Shown here piece after piece: positions 32,583-41,010 of a DNA stretch of 45,971 nt; position 1 is the first letter of the stretch, and every line of letters starts with the position of its first letter. The stretch is taken from the NCBI RefSeq assembly GCF_016793705.1, contig NZ_JAEULO010000024.1, forward strand, positions 1 to 45,971. The letters are read 5' to 3'. The stretch is from Tabrizicola sp. GTDB taxonomy: Bacteria > Pseudomonadota > Alphaproteobacteria > Rhodobacterales > Rhodobacteraceae. The position numbers and the translations under genes were made by a program. The notes beneath the pieces are model-generated. The model was not told where the DNA came from. It saw nothing but the letters and a program-made list of their open reading frames with translations, and did no database searches.

Positions 32583-33471
32583 GCTTCTTGCCTCCGAATT
32601 CCAGATAGGCCCAGGGGATCAGCACGATCAGCACAGAAAGCAGCATCATCGTGGAGGCCGCGAACCCCTGCCCCAGGTTCTGCGCCTGGAACATGTAGTC
32701 ATAGACATACATCGCCGGGACCTGGGAGGCGTTACCCCCTGGCCCGCCGGAGGTCATCGCCACCACCAGGTCGTAAAGCCGGATGATGCCGCTGGCGACG
32801 ATCACCAGCGTGGTGATGAAGACCGCCCGCATCATCGGGATGATCACAACCACATAGGTCTTCCAGGTCGGGATCCCGTCGACCCGGGCGGCTTTCCAGA
32901 TATCCTCGTCGATGCCGCGCAACCCCGCCAGCATCAGGCACATCACGAAGCCGGTGCCCTGCCACAGCCCCGCGATCAGAAGTCCGTACAGCACCGTCTG
33001 CGGGTTGTTCAGCGGGTCGAAGGTAAAGCTCTCCCAGCCCCAGTCCCGCACCACGCCCTGAATGCCGAACTGCGGGTTCAGGATCCATTGCCAGACCAGC
33101 CCGGTCACGATGAAGGACAGCGCGAAAGGATAGAGCATGATGGTGCGGAACGTGTCCTCGTGCCGGATCTTCTGATCCATCAGCACCGCCAGGATGAAGC
33201 CCATCACCACGGTGAAGACCAGCGACATGACCCCGTAGAACATCAGGTTCTGGATCGAGATCGTCCAGCGGCTGGTGGCCCACAGCCGCTCGTACTGGTC
33301 GAAGCCGACGAAATTCGCCTTGGGCAGCAGCTTGGAGTTGGTGAAGGAATAGACGACGGTCCAGATCGTGCCGCCCAGGAAGACCACCAGCGCCGTCGCG
33401 ATCATCGGGATCGCCGCGATCTTCGCACTGATGTTGCGGGTCCACCGCGCCCGCCCGCGCGCTTCTGCCAT
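32575..33471 (-). CDS. Carbohydrate ABC transporter permease (MalF/UgpA type)
   Basis: Permease of 298 residues with six predicted membrane segments and the EAA loop EDIWKAARVDGIPTWKTYV (about 187-205). It is the partner of the overlapping MalG-type gene downstream. It is separated from the binding-protein gene by 73 nt holding a stem-loop with a T-run, which should make its expression lower than that of the binding protein. Confidence 0.92.
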   Translation of the reverse strand: MAEARGRARWTRNISAKIAAIPMIATALVVFLGGTIWTVVYSFTNSKLLPKANFVGFDQYERLWATSRWTISIQNLMFYGVMSLVFTVVMGFILAVLMDQKIRHEDTFRTIMLYPFALSFIVTGLVWQWILNPQFGIQGVVRDWGWESFTFDPLNNPQTVLYGLLIAGLWQGTGFVMCLMLAGLRGIDEDIWKAARVDGIPTWKTYVVVIIPMMRAVFITTLVIVASGIIRLYDLVVAMTSGGPGGNASQVPAMYVYDYMFQAQNLGQGFAASTMMLLSVLIVLIPWAYLEFGGKKHG

Positions 33472-33501
33472 CGGTTCCTGCCCCCGGTTTCAGGTAGAAA
33501 A

Positions 33502-33527
33502 GGGGCCGTCCGTCGCCGGACAGCCCC
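33502..33527 (-). terminator. Attenuator-like terminator after the binding-protein gene
   Basis: On the minus strand an 11-bp stem with one mismatch (GGGGC.GTCCG paired with CGGAC.GCCCC), a 4-nt loop and then TTTTCT. It resembles an intrinsic terminator just after the binding-protein stop. Because the permease genes continue 31 nt later, it probably acts as partial attenuation. Confidence 0.7.
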
Positions 33528-33544
33528 CGGTGGTCAAGCCGGTC

Positions 33545-34768
33545 TCAGAGGCCCGACTTCAGGATTTCCACCCATTTCGCCTGGGCTTCCTCGGCCGGCA
33601 TGTCCGACTTCCAGAACTCCACCATCAGGTCTTCGGCCTGCTTCTGCACGTCCGGGTTCCAGTTCATGTCGCCCGAGGGGACGATGTTGCCGCCGGCCAG
33701 GATTTCCAGACCCTTCTTCATGCAGTCGTTGGCCGCCGACAGGTCGATGTCGCCACGGATCGGCAGCGAGCCCTTCTTCAGGTTGAAGGCCACCTGGACT
33801 TCCGGGCTGACCAGCAGCGCGGCCAGACGCTTCTGGGCAGCTTCCTTCTCGGGATCGTCCAGTTTCGGGAAGTAGAAGGCGTCACCACCGGTCGAGATGT
33901 ACTCGTTCAGGCCCAGGCCCGGCAGGCAGGTATAGTCCTTGCCGGCCACTTCGTTCGCCACCTGGAATTCACCCTGTGCCCAGTCACCCATGATCTGCCC
34001 GGCGGCTTCATCGGTGATCACCAGATTGGTCGCCTGGTTCCAGTCCTGAACCGTCGACTTCGCCGCCAGTTTCCGGGCATCCGCCGCCGCCTGGAAGACC
34101 TTGGCATATTCCGGACCGGCCGCGACATCCATGTTCTTGTCGACGTTCACCGCCTTCCAGGCGTCAAGCCCGGCCACGGCGATCTGCATCGCGCCGAAAG
34201 CCAGGTTCGACTGCCAGGGCTGGTTGCCCAAGGCCAGCGGGATCTTGCCCGCCGCTTCCACCTGCGGGGCGGTCGCCACGAACTCGTTCCAGTCCTTCGG
34301 AACCGGAATCCCGATGTCCTCATAGACCTTGTTCGACAGCCACAGCCATTCCGGCGAGTGGATGTTCACCGGCGCGCAATAGATCTTGCCGTCGACGGTG
34401 CAGGCATCCAGCAGGCTTGGCGGATAGACGATCTCTTTCCAGTTGTTCGCCTCGGCCACGTCGGTCAGGTCCAGCATCAGCCCGGCCTCGACCAGTTCCA
34501 GCGCCTGCTGGCCGTGGTTGAACTGGGTCGCACCCATCGGGTCGCCCCCGGTGATCCGGCTGATCATGATCGGACGCGCCGTGCCGCCCCCGCCCGCGAT
34601 GGCGCCGTCGATCCATTTGTCGCCCGAAGCGTCGAAGGCCTTGGCCAGCTCCGCCACCGCCGCCGCCTCGCCGCCGCTCGTCCACCAATGCGTGACTTCA
34701 AGCTCTGTCGCCATGGCGGGCATCGCCACCGAAGCACAAAGCGCCGCCGTCAGTTTCGTCAGCTTCAT
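33545..34768 (-). CDS. CUT1 ABC transporter sugar-binding protein
   Basis: Protein of 407 residues with a signal peptide (MKLTKLTAAL..., cleavage after AMA near 20) and the type 2 extracellular solute-binding fold (SBP_bac_1). ELEVTHWWTSGGEA at the mature N-terminus resembles glucose/mannose-type binding proteins. It is first in the leftward operon, with GGAGG 5 nt before the ATG. Two LacI-type palindromes lie 15-52 bp upstream of its start, the position expected for repression. With a GH2 mannosidase and GH43 xylosidase downstream, oligosaccharides are likely ligands. Confidence 0.92.
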   Translation of the reverse strand: MKLTKLTAALCASVAMPAMATELEVTHWWTSGGEAAAVAELAKAFDASGDKWIDGAIAGGGGTARPIMISRITGGDPMGATQFNHGQQALELVEAGLMLDLTDVAEANNWKEIVYPPSLLDACTVDGKIYCAPVNIHSPEWLWLSNKVYEDIGIPVPKDWNEFVATAPQVEAAGKIPLALGNQPWQSNLAFGAMQIAVAGLDAWKAVNVDKNMDVAAGPEYAKVFQAAADARKLAAKSTVQDWNQATNLVITDEAAGQIMGDWAQGEFQVANEVAGKDYTCLPGLGLNEYISTGGDAFYFPKLDDPEKEAAQKRLAALLVSPEVQVAFNLKKGSLPIRGDIDLSAANDCMKKGLEILAGGNIVPSGDMNWNPDVQKQAEDLMVEFWKSDMPAEEAQAKWVEILKSGL

Positions 34769-34782
34769 CCGTTCCTCCCGGT

Positions 34783-34820
34783 TTTCTATAACGTTATAGA
34801 AACAGCCTATAACGTTATAG
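34783..34820. promoter_or_regulatory. Tandem palindromic operators, 21 bp apart
   Basis: TTTCTATAACGTTATAGAAA (34783-34802) is a perfect 20-bp palindrome and CTATAACGTTATAG (34807-34820) a perfect 14-bp copy of the same core. Their centres are 21 bp apart, two helical turns, so dimers would bind on one face of the DNA. They lie 15-52 bp upstream of the binding-protein start. The divergent LacI protein at 35090 is the likely ligand-controlled binder. The 321-bp gap 34769-35089 holds little else. Confidence 0.78.
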
Positions 34821-35012
34821 ATTTACCGATCAACCGATCTTTTCGCTTGTCGCCGCCCCGCGCAGAAGTTTTCATGGGCCGATGATCCGCGCCTTTCGGG
34901 CCGGAAAACCGGGCCAGACCAGACCGATGCCGCAGCGCCAAATCTTCGCCAACCTGCCCCGCCGACTGGCAATTCCCCCCTGCCCGGTTCGGGTGGTTTC
35001 TGCGCCCGCGAA

Positions 35013-35024
35013 GATAGCGCTACC
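35013..35024. promoter_or_regulatory. Second operator type near the LacI gene
   Basis: GATAGCGCTACC is a near-perfect palindrome (one mismatched pair) around TAGCGCTA, a core common to LacI-family operators. It lies 65 bp upstream of the LacI start codon and differs from the TATAACGTTATA sites, so it may be bound by another LacI member or be a weak autoregulatory site. Confidence 0.4.
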
Positions 35025-35089
35025 ATCCGAATCAGCTGCCGGGATTCCGCCCCTCCCCGGCTCATCCCGCGCGAAAGAGGAGGGCGACC

Positions 35090-36145
35090 ATGCCGCCGCC
35101 CGCTGATCGCGTCCCGCTCCCGACCACCGATTCGGAGCCCGAGCGCCCCACGCTCAAGACCATCGCCGTCGCGACAGGCCTGGCCGTCGCCACCGTCTCG
35201 CGCGCCCTGAAGGACGCCCCCGATATCGGCGAGGAAACCAAGCGCCGCGTGCGCGAAACCGCCGCCCGCCTCGGCTACCGCCCGAACCGCGCGGGCGTCC
35301 GCCTGCGCACCGGCAAGACCAATGTCATCGCGCTGGTGCTGTCGACCGAAACCGATGTGATGAACCACACCTCGCGGTTGATCTACTCGATCGCCAACGC
35401 GCTGCGCGGCACGGCCTACCATCTGGTCGTCATGCCCTTCTTCCCCGACCAGGACCCGATGGAGCCGATCCGCTACATCGTCGAGACGGGCAGCGCCGAC
35501 GGCATCATCCTGAACCAGACCAAGGAAGACGACCCCCGCATCCGCTACATGCATGACCACGGCTTCCCCTTCGCCGCGCATGGCCGGACCGCGATGGGCA
35601 TCGACCACATCTACTTCGACTTCGACAACGAGGCTTTCGGCCGCCTCGGCGTCCGCGCCATGTCCGAGCGCGGGCGCAGGCGACTGTTCCTCGTCGCCCC
35701 GCCGCAGGCGCATATGTATGCCCGCCACATGATCCACGGCTTCTCTGATGAAGCGGCGCGGCGCGGCCTGTCGTTCGAGCTGGCCGAGACCATCAACTCC
35801 GACAGCGGCGGCGATGCGGTGGATGCCGCGGTTCACGCCCGCTTCCTGCAACCGGACCCGCCCGACGGCATCCTCGTCGGTTCGACCACCGCCGGAATGG
35901 CGGCGATTGCCGGGGCAGAACGCGTCGGCCGTGTGCTGGGCCTCGATTTCGACGTGGTGGGCAAGGAAGCCATCGCCCTGCTGCGCCGGTTCCGCCGCGA
36001 TATCATCATCGTGCGTGAAGATGTGGGCCATGCCGGTGATTTCCTGGCGAAGGCCCTGGTTGCGGCGGTCGAGAAGCGCGACTGGACCGAACGCCAGCGG
36101 CTGGAAATCCCGGTTCAGGTGGAAACCGGCCTCGGCGCCGGATAA
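35090..36145 (+). CDS. LacI-family regulator of the glycoside locus
   Basis: Regulator of 351 residues with a 20-residue extension before the HTH (about 21-68, with LKTIAVATGLAVATVSRAL) and a periplasmic-binding-like ligand domain (about 80-345). The start at 35090 has AGGAGG 6 nt upstream. It is divergent from the CUT1 operon and leads a rightward three-gene operon with a TIM-barrel protein and a dehydrogenase. The tandem palindromes in the shared control region are its likely sites; the inducer is probably a sugar released from the imported glycoside. Confidence 0.9.
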   Translation: MPPPADRVPLPTTDSEPERPTLKTIAVATGLAVATVSRALKDAPDIGEETKRRVRETAARLGYRPNRAGVRLRTGKTNVIALVLSTETDVMNHTSRLIYSIANALRGTAYHLVVMPFFPDQDPMEPIRYIVETGSADGIILNQTKEDDPRIRYMHDHGFPFAAHGRTAMGIDHIYFDFDNEAFGRLGVRAMSERGRRRLFLVAPPQAHMYARHMIHGFSDEAARRGLSFELAETINSDSGGDAVDAAVHARFLQPDPPDGILVGSTTAGMAAIAGAERVGRVLGLDFDVVGKEAIALLRRFRRDIIIVREDVGHAGDFLAKALVAAVEKRDWTERQRLEIPVQVETGLGAG

Positions 36146-36157
36146 AGGAGACCAAGC

Positions 36158-37213
36158 ATGAAGACGATCAAGGGCCCGGCCCTGTTTCTCGCGCAGTTCG
36201 CAGGCGACACGGCGCCATTCAACTCATGGGCGTCAATCACCCAATGGGCCGCCGATTGCGGTTATCTGGGCGTGCAGGTCCCCTCCTGGGACGGGCGGCT
36301 GTTCGATCTGGAAAAGGCAGCCACGTCAAAGACCTGGTGCGACGAGTTCAAGGGAATTGCGAAGGAGGCAGGGCTTCAGGTGACAGAGCTGTCCACCCAT
36401 CTGCAAGGCCAGCTCGTCGCCGTTCACCCCGCCTATGACACCGCCTTCGACGGCTTCGCCGCCCCGTCCGTGCGCGGCAACCCCAAGGCGCGGCAGGAAT
36501 GGGCGGTGGACCAGGTGAAGAAGGCGCTGACCGCCTCGAAGAACCTCGGCCTTTCCGCCCATGCCACCTTCTCCGGCGCCTTGGCCTGGCCCTACCTCTA
36601 CCCCTGGCCACAGCGCCCGGCGGGACTGGTCGAGGAAGCCTTCGAAGAGCTCGCCCGCCGCTGGCTGCCGATCCTGAACCATGCCGAGGATTGCGGCATC
36701 GACGTCGCCTACGAGATCCACCCCGGCGAGGATCTGCACGACGGCATCAGCTATGAGATGTTCCTGGATCGCGTGAAGGGACATCCCCGCGCCAACATGC
36801 TCTACGATCCCTCGCACTACATCCTACAACATCTTGATTACCTTGAGCATATCGACATCTACCACGATCGCATCCGCATGTTCCACGTCAAGGATGCAGA
36901 GCTGAACCCGACCGGCCGCCAGGGCGTCTACGGCGGCTTCCAGAGCTGGGTCGACCGCGCGGGCCGCTTCCGTTCCCCCGGCGACGGGCAGGTGGATTTC
37001 GGCGGCATCTTCTCCAAGCTCACCCAATACGGTTTCGATGGCTGGGCGGTGGTGGAATGGGAATGCTGTCTGAAACACCCCGAGGACGGCGCCCGCGAAG
37101 GCGCGGCCTTCGTTGACGCCCATATCATCCGCGTGACCGAGAAGGCCTTTGACGATTTCGCGGATGCGGGTACTGATGTTGCCGCTAACAGACGCATGCT
37201 TGGACTGGAGTGA
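36158..37213 (+). CDS. Xylose isomerase-like TIM barrel protein
   Basis: Protein of 351 residues, larger than typical epimerases of this fold. The likely metal ligands sit in YEIHPGE (Glu about 187), LYDPSH (Asp about 220), FHVKDAE (His about 247) and VEWE (Glu about 304). The start has AGGAG 8 nt upstream. It lies 12 nt after the LacI gene and 4 nt before the dehydrogenase gene. Pairing with a Gfo/Idh/MocA enzyme mirrors the pair at 26300-28194, suggesting two parallel sugar-conversion modules in one locus. Confidence 0.85.
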   Translation: MKTIKGPALFLAQFAGDTAPFNSWASITQWAADCGYLGVQVPSWDGRLFDLEKAATSKTWCDEFKGIAKEAGLQVTELSTHLQGQLVAVHPAYDTAFDGFAAPSVRGNPKARQEWAVDQVKKALTASKNLGLSAHATFSGALAWPYLYPWPQRPAGLVEEAFEELARRWLPILNHAEDCGIDVAYEIHPGEDLHDGISYEMFLDRVKGHPRANMLYDPSHYILQHLDYLEHIDIYHDRIRMFHVKDAELNPTGRQGVYGGFQSWVDRAGRFRSPGDGQVDFGGIFSKLTQYGFDGWAVVEWECCLKHPEDGAREGAAFVDAHIIRVTEKAFDDFADAGTDVAANRRMLGLE

Positions 37214-37217
37214 CCCA

Positions 37218-38375
37218 ATGATCGACGCCGCCCATACCGCCCGCCCCGAACGCCTTCGCCTCGGCATGGTCGGCGGCGGACGCGATGCCTTCATCGGCGC
37301 CGTCCACCGCATCGCCGCGCGGATTGATGATCAATATGAACTGGTTGCAGGCGCTTTCTCCTCCAACCCGGAAAAGGCCCTCGCCTCGGCACAGGACCTT
37401 GGCGTCCCCCGCGCCTATACCTCCTTCGCCGAGATGGCTGCCAGGGAATCCCGCCGCAAGGACGGCATCGACGCCGTCGCCATCGTCACCCCCAACCACA
37501 TGCACGCCCCCGTCGCGATGCAGTTCCTGAAGCGCGGCATCCATGTGATCTGCGACAAACCCCTGACCGCGACGCTCCCAGAGGCGAAGAAGCTCGCGAA
37601 AGCCGCCGAGGCCTCCGGCGTGGTCTTCGCGCTGACCCACAACTACACCGGCTACCCGATGGTCCGGCAGGCCAAGGCGATGATCGCTGCGGGCGACCTC
37701 GGCGAGATCCGCCTCGTCAACGTCGAATACGTGCAGGACTGGCTGACCGAAGCGGTGGACAACAAGCAGGCCGAATGGCGCACAGACCCCGCCCGCTCCG
37801 GTGTTGGCGGCTCGACCGGCGACATCGGCACCCATGCCTTCAATCTGGCGAACTTTGTCTCCGGCCTCACGCTCGACACGCTCGCCGCCGACCTCTCGTC
37901 GTTCGTCCCCGGTCGCCGGGTGGACGACAACGGTCATGTGCTCATGCGCTACCAGGGTGGTGCCAAGGGGATGCTCTGGTGCAGCCAGGTCGCGCCGGGC
38001 AACGAGAACGGCCTCCGCCTGCGCATCTACGGCAGCAAGGGCGGGCTGGAATGGGCGCAGGAAGACCCGAACTATCTCTGGTTCACCCCCTTCGGGCAGG
38101 AGAAACGCAAGATCACCCGCGGCGGCGCCGGATCAGGCCCCGAAGCCTCCCGCGTCACCCGCGTGCCCCCCGGCCACCCGGAGGGCTACCTGGAAGGCTT
38201 CGCCAACATCTACACCGAGGCCGCCCGCGCCATCCGCGCCGCCAAGGCCGGTGAGCCGGTGCCCGCAGGCACCACTTTCCCCGGCCTGAAAGAGGGGCTC
38301 GAAGGTGTGGCCTTCGTCGACGCCTGCGCGCGGTCGTCCGCCCGCAACGGCGCCTGGGTCAGCCTGAACCTCTGA
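37218..38375 (+). CDS. Gfo/Idh/MocA family oxidoreductase
   Basis: Oxidoreductase of 385 residues with LGMVGGGRDAFIGAVH at the N-terminus, CDKPLT (Lys about 116) and the C-terminal substrate domain with GGSTGDIGTHAFNLANFV. The start at 37218 lies 4 nt after the preceding stop; upstream in-frame codons overlap that gene. The protein is longer than inositol dehydrogenases and resembles glycoside/sugar 3-dehydrogenase-like members in size. It should oxidise a sugar with NAD(P)+ together with the TIM-barrel partner. It ends at a stem-loop shared with the convergent trgB gene. Confidence 0.87.
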   Translation: MIDAAHTARPERLRLGMVGGGRDAFIGAVHRIAARIDDQYELVAGAFSSNPEKALASAQDLGVPRAYTSFAEMAARESRRKDGIDAVAIVTPNHMHAPVAMQFLKRGIHVICDKPLTATLPEAKKLAKAAEASGVVFALTHNYTGYPMVRQAKAMIAAGDLGEIRLVNVEYVQDWLTEAVDNKQAEWRTDPARSGVGGSTGDIGTHAFNLANFVSGLTLDTLAADLSSFVPGRRVDDNGHVLMRYQGGAKGMLWCSQVAPGNENGLRLRIYGSKGGLEWAQEDPNYLWFTPFGQEKRKITRGGAGSGPEASRVTRVPPGHPEGYLEGFANIYTEAARAIRAAKAGEPVPAGTTFPGLKEGLEGVAFVDACARSSARNGAWVSLNL

Positions 38376-38379
38376 CGGA

Positions 38380-38398
38380 CGGTGGGTGAAACCCACCG
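38380..38398. terminator. Bidirectional stem-loop between convergent genes
   Basis: A perfect 8-bp stem CGGTGGGT / ACCCACCG with a 3-nt loop, in the 27-nt gap between the rightward dehydrogenase stop and the leftward trgB stop. It lacks T-runs but is well placed to stop both transcripts. Confidence 0.6.
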
Positions 38399-38402
38399 CC
38401 CC

Positions 38403-39272
38403 CTACCCCCGCAACCGCCGCCGTTCCCGCTGCAACCACAGAACCGTAAGCAACAACGGCGCATTGCCGATCTCCCCCGCCGCCATCACCTCGACCAACC
38501 GGTCGAAGGACAGGAGATGCCCCTTGATATCCTCCGCCTCCTCCGCCGCGCCGAAGACCCCCGCCACCCCGTCCGGCAGGTCGCAGAGCGCGACGTAGGA
38601 ATACAGATACTCCGTCACCGCCCCCGGCGTCGGATAATATTCCGCCACCTTCTCCAGCGCGCCCAGCACCAGCCCCGCCTCCTCCACCGCCTCGCGCCGC
38701 GCGGCCGCTTCCGGCGTCTCGCCCGGGTCTATCCGCCCCGCGATCGCCTCCAGTTGCCAAGGCAAGGGATCGCCCCGCCCCAGCGGCCCCATCCGCATCT
38801 GTTCGATCAGCAACACCCGGTCGCGCAGCGGATCATAGGGCAGCACCGTCACCGCATCGCCCACCACGAAGACCTCGCGCGCCAGCCAGGGGCTCATCCC
38901 CCCGTCGAAGCGCCGGTGCCGCAGCCGGTGCACATCCAGCCCGAAGAACCCCGCATGCGACGGCTCGACCCGGCCCGTCTCCACCTCGCCGCTGCCGACC
39001 CTCAGTCCTCGCCCCGCAGCCCCGGCCGCGCGCACCCGGCTCGCCGCCTCCACCCGCAGGGACGGCAGGCGGCGCGCGACCGCTTCCGCCGGAATCCGGC
39101 CCCAAGCCCGCATCACCAGCCCGGCCAGCGCCAACTCCTCCGGCCCCGGCCGGTCCGGCGCCGCCCCGATCACCGCCAGATAGAATCCCGCGCGCGCTTC
39201 GGCCTCGGGCCCCCGGGCATCGCCCAGCACCGCGTCCCGCAGCTCGGGGGCCATGGCATCCGCCAGGGACAT
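38403..39272 (-). CDS. trgB: NUDIX hydrolase, TrgB-like (ADP-ribose pyrophosphatase type)
   Basis: Protein of 289 residues. The C-terminal NUDIX domain has the full box GX5EX7REXXEEXG (Gly179 to Gly200, GRIDPGETPEAAARREAVEEAG), as in ADP-ribose pyrophosphatases. The N-terminal 115 residues are Ala/Arg-rich and less conserved. In Rhodobacter sphaeroides trgA and trgB form a tellurite resistance locus, and the small gene ahead matches TrgA. It starts 1 nt after the trgA stop. Hydrolysis of ADP-ribose-like nucleotides is the probable chemistry; the link to tellurite is from the named relatives only. Confidence 0.85.
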   Translation of the reverse strand: MSLADAMAPELRDAVLGDARGPEAEARAGFYLAVIGAAPDRPGPEELALAGLVMRAWGRIPAEAVARRLPSLRVEAASRVRAAGAAGRGLRVGSGEVETGRVEPSHAGFFGLDVHRLRHRRFDGGMSPWLAREVFVVGDAVTVLPYDPLRDRVLLIEQMRMGPLGRGDPLPWQLEAIAGRIDPGETPEAAARREAVEEAGLVLGALEKVAEYYPTPGAVTEYLYSYVALCDLPDGVAGVFGAAEEAEDIKGHLLSFDRLVEVMAAGEIGNAPLLLTVLWLQRERRRLRG

Positions 39273-39273
39273 G

Positions 39274-39726
39274 CTACTTCCAGCGCCGACCGGCGTTCTC
39301 GGTCAGAAGCCCGCCCAGCACGCCACCGAACAGAATCGTCCCGAACACCCCCACCGACAACAGCGCACCCGAGCGCCGCGCCATCGTCTGGAATATGTCC
39401 AGCAGCGCCTCCAGCGCGCCGTCATAGCGCATCTTGACCGAGTTATCGAGCATTTCGGCCAGCGCGAGCAGGAACAGCGCCGCGACGGCCAGCACGATCG
39501 CGGTCCTGACCCCGGCGCCGGCCGCCTCGACATAGCCCTTGCCGACCGCCGGTCCCATGACTTTCCAGCCGGTGATCGCGCCCACCAGCGCCGCAACCTC
39601 GCGGATCGGGCCGGCAGCAGAGGCGTCGGGCATGTTCATTGCGTAGAAATTCGCCAGCACCCAGCCCACGACCGCAAAACTCGCTGCGGCCATCAGCTTG
39701 GCACCGGTCGGCATGGGTGTCGGCAT
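39274..39726 (-). CDS. trgA: TrgA-family membrane protein
   Basis: Small membrane protein of 150 residues with about three to four hydrophobic segments (about 8-26, 38-53, 71-90 and 118-140), matching TrgA of Rhodobacter sphaeroides, which together with TrgB raises tellurite resistance. GAGGGG 6 nt upstream supports the ATG at 39726. It lies 10 nt after the cyclopropane synthase gene on the same strand, so it is probably the third gene of the photolyase operon. Molecular function is unknown. Confidence 0.85.
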   Translation of the reverse strand: MPTPMPTGAKLMAAASFAVVGWVLANFYAMNMPDASAAGPIREVAALVGAITGWKVMGPAVGKGYVEAAGAGVRTAIVLAVAALFLLALAEMLDNSVKMRYDGALEALLDIFQTMARRSGALLSVGVFGTILFGGVLGGLLTENAGRRWK

Positions 39727-39736
39727 TCGAAGCCCC

Positions 39737-40951
39737 TCAGCTGGGACGCGTCACCGTGATCTGCGTCACGTCGCAGTTTCCACCCTGGAATGCGCCCGCG
39801 CAAGAGGCGAGGTAGAAATCCCACATCCGCTTGAAACGGTCGTCGAAGCCCAGCGACTTCACCTCGGCCCAGCGGGCGGTGAAGGTCTCGTGCCAGCGCC
39901 TGAGCGTCAGGCTGTAGCTCTCGCCGAACTCGATGGTTCCCTTGACCCGCAGCCCCGCCTTCACCACCTCGGCCCGCAGCACCGAGGGCGCGGGCAGCAT
40001 CCCCCCCGGAAAGATGTGCTTCTGGATGAAATCCACTCCCCGCCGGTAAAGCTGCCAGCGCGCGTCCGCGACCGTGATGATCTGCAAGGTGGCATTCCGC
40101 CCCGGCTTCAGCCGCTCGCGCACCGCGTCGAAATAGACCGGCCAGTAGCGTTCGCCCACCGCCTCGAACATCTCGATGCTGGCGATCCCGTCGTAGCTGC
40201 CCCGCTCGTCGCGATAATCCTGCAACCGGATCTCCACCCGATCCGCCAGCCCCGCCCGCGCGATCCGCTCCACCGCGAAATCGTGCTGCGCCTGGCTGAT
40301 GGTCAGCGCCGTCACCCGAAGCCCTCGCTCCTGCGCCGCGAATTCGGCGAACCCCCCCCAGCCGCAGCCGATCTCCAGCACATGCTCGCCCGCCCGGGCC
40401 CCCATCTGGTCGATCATGCTGGCGTATTTGCGCCGCTGCGCCGATTCCAGGCTTTCCTGCGGATTCTGGAAGATCGCCGAGGAATAGGTCATCGTCTCGT
40501 CCAGCCACAGCCGGTAGAACTCGTTGCCCAGGTCGTAGTGATGGGCGATGTTCTTCTTCGCCTGCCGCTTCGAGTTCGACTGCATCCAGAACCGCAGCCG
40601 CTCATAGGCCCGGACCAACCTCAGGCCGGGAAAGCCGTCGCCGACCAGCGTGTTCACCGGCAGCTGGATCAGGTCGAGAAAGGCTTGCAGGTCGGGCGTC
40701 GTCCACCAGCCGTCCAGATAGGCATCGCAGAAGCCCAGGTCGCCCTCGCGCAAAAGCCGCGCGAAAAGGTCCGGATGCTGCACCGTGATCTCTGCCGCGA
40801 TGCCCGGAGCCCTGCCCTCGGCGCGGAACCTGCGGCCATCGGGCATCACGAAGTCAAGCCGCCCCTCGCCCAGCCGTCCGGCGATCTCGAAGACCGTGGG
40901 AAACCAGCGCGGCAGGTCGGCCTGTCCCTTCACCGTCGTCAGCACGTCCAT
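39737..40951 (-). CDS. cfa: Cyclopropane-fatty-acyl-phospholipid synthase
   Basis: Protein of 404 residues. After an N-terminal domain (about 1-125), the SAM-dependent methyltransferase core has VLEIGCGWGGF (191-201) and the family block YSSAIF (156-161). The enzyme adds a methylene from S-adenosylmethionine across the double bond of membrane phospholipid acyl chains. The start at 40951 follows a G-rich site (GGGGGGTGGG); the frame is open far upstream but enters the photolyase gene antisense-like region. In Rhodobacter sphaeroides cfaA and a photolyase belong to the RpoE singlet-oxygen response, which fits the gene order and the promoter at 42450-42475. Confidence 0.92.
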   Translation of the reverse strand: MDVLTTVKGQADLPRWFPTVFEIAGRLGEGRLDFVMPDGRRFRAEGRAPGIAAEITVQHPDLFARLLREGDLGFCDAYLDGWWTTPDLQAFLDLIQLPVNTLVGDGFPGLRLVRAYERLRFWMQSNSKRQAKKNIAHHYDLGNEFYRLWLDETMTYSSAIFQNPQESLESAQRRKYASMIDQMGARAGEHVLEIGCGWGGFAEFAAQERGLRVTALTISQAQHDFAVERIARAGLADRVEIRLQDYRDERGSYDGIASIEMFEAVGERYWPVYFDAVRERLKPGRNATLQIITVADARWQLYRRGVDFIQKHIFPGGMLPAPSVLRAEVVKAGLRVKGTIEFGESYSLTLRRWHETFTARWAEVKSLGFDDRFKRMWDFYLASCAGAFQGGNCDVTQITVTRPS

Positions 40952-41010
40952 CGGCCCACCCCCCTGGGTCTCTGTCGCTCGCGACAGTTTCACCAAAGTC
41001 GGGCCGTCGC

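Noticed and set aside
28479-32786. A 1435-codon plus-strand frame across the GH2 and transporter genes
   Set aside because: It has the same Arg/His/Asp-rich antisense composition, covers four real genes on the other strand and has no recognisable motif.
34874-34899. A second RpoE-like promoter beginning TGATCC near the LacI gene
   Set aside because: The -35-like hexamer occurs, but no CGTA-type -10 follows at the right distance, so it is probably chance.
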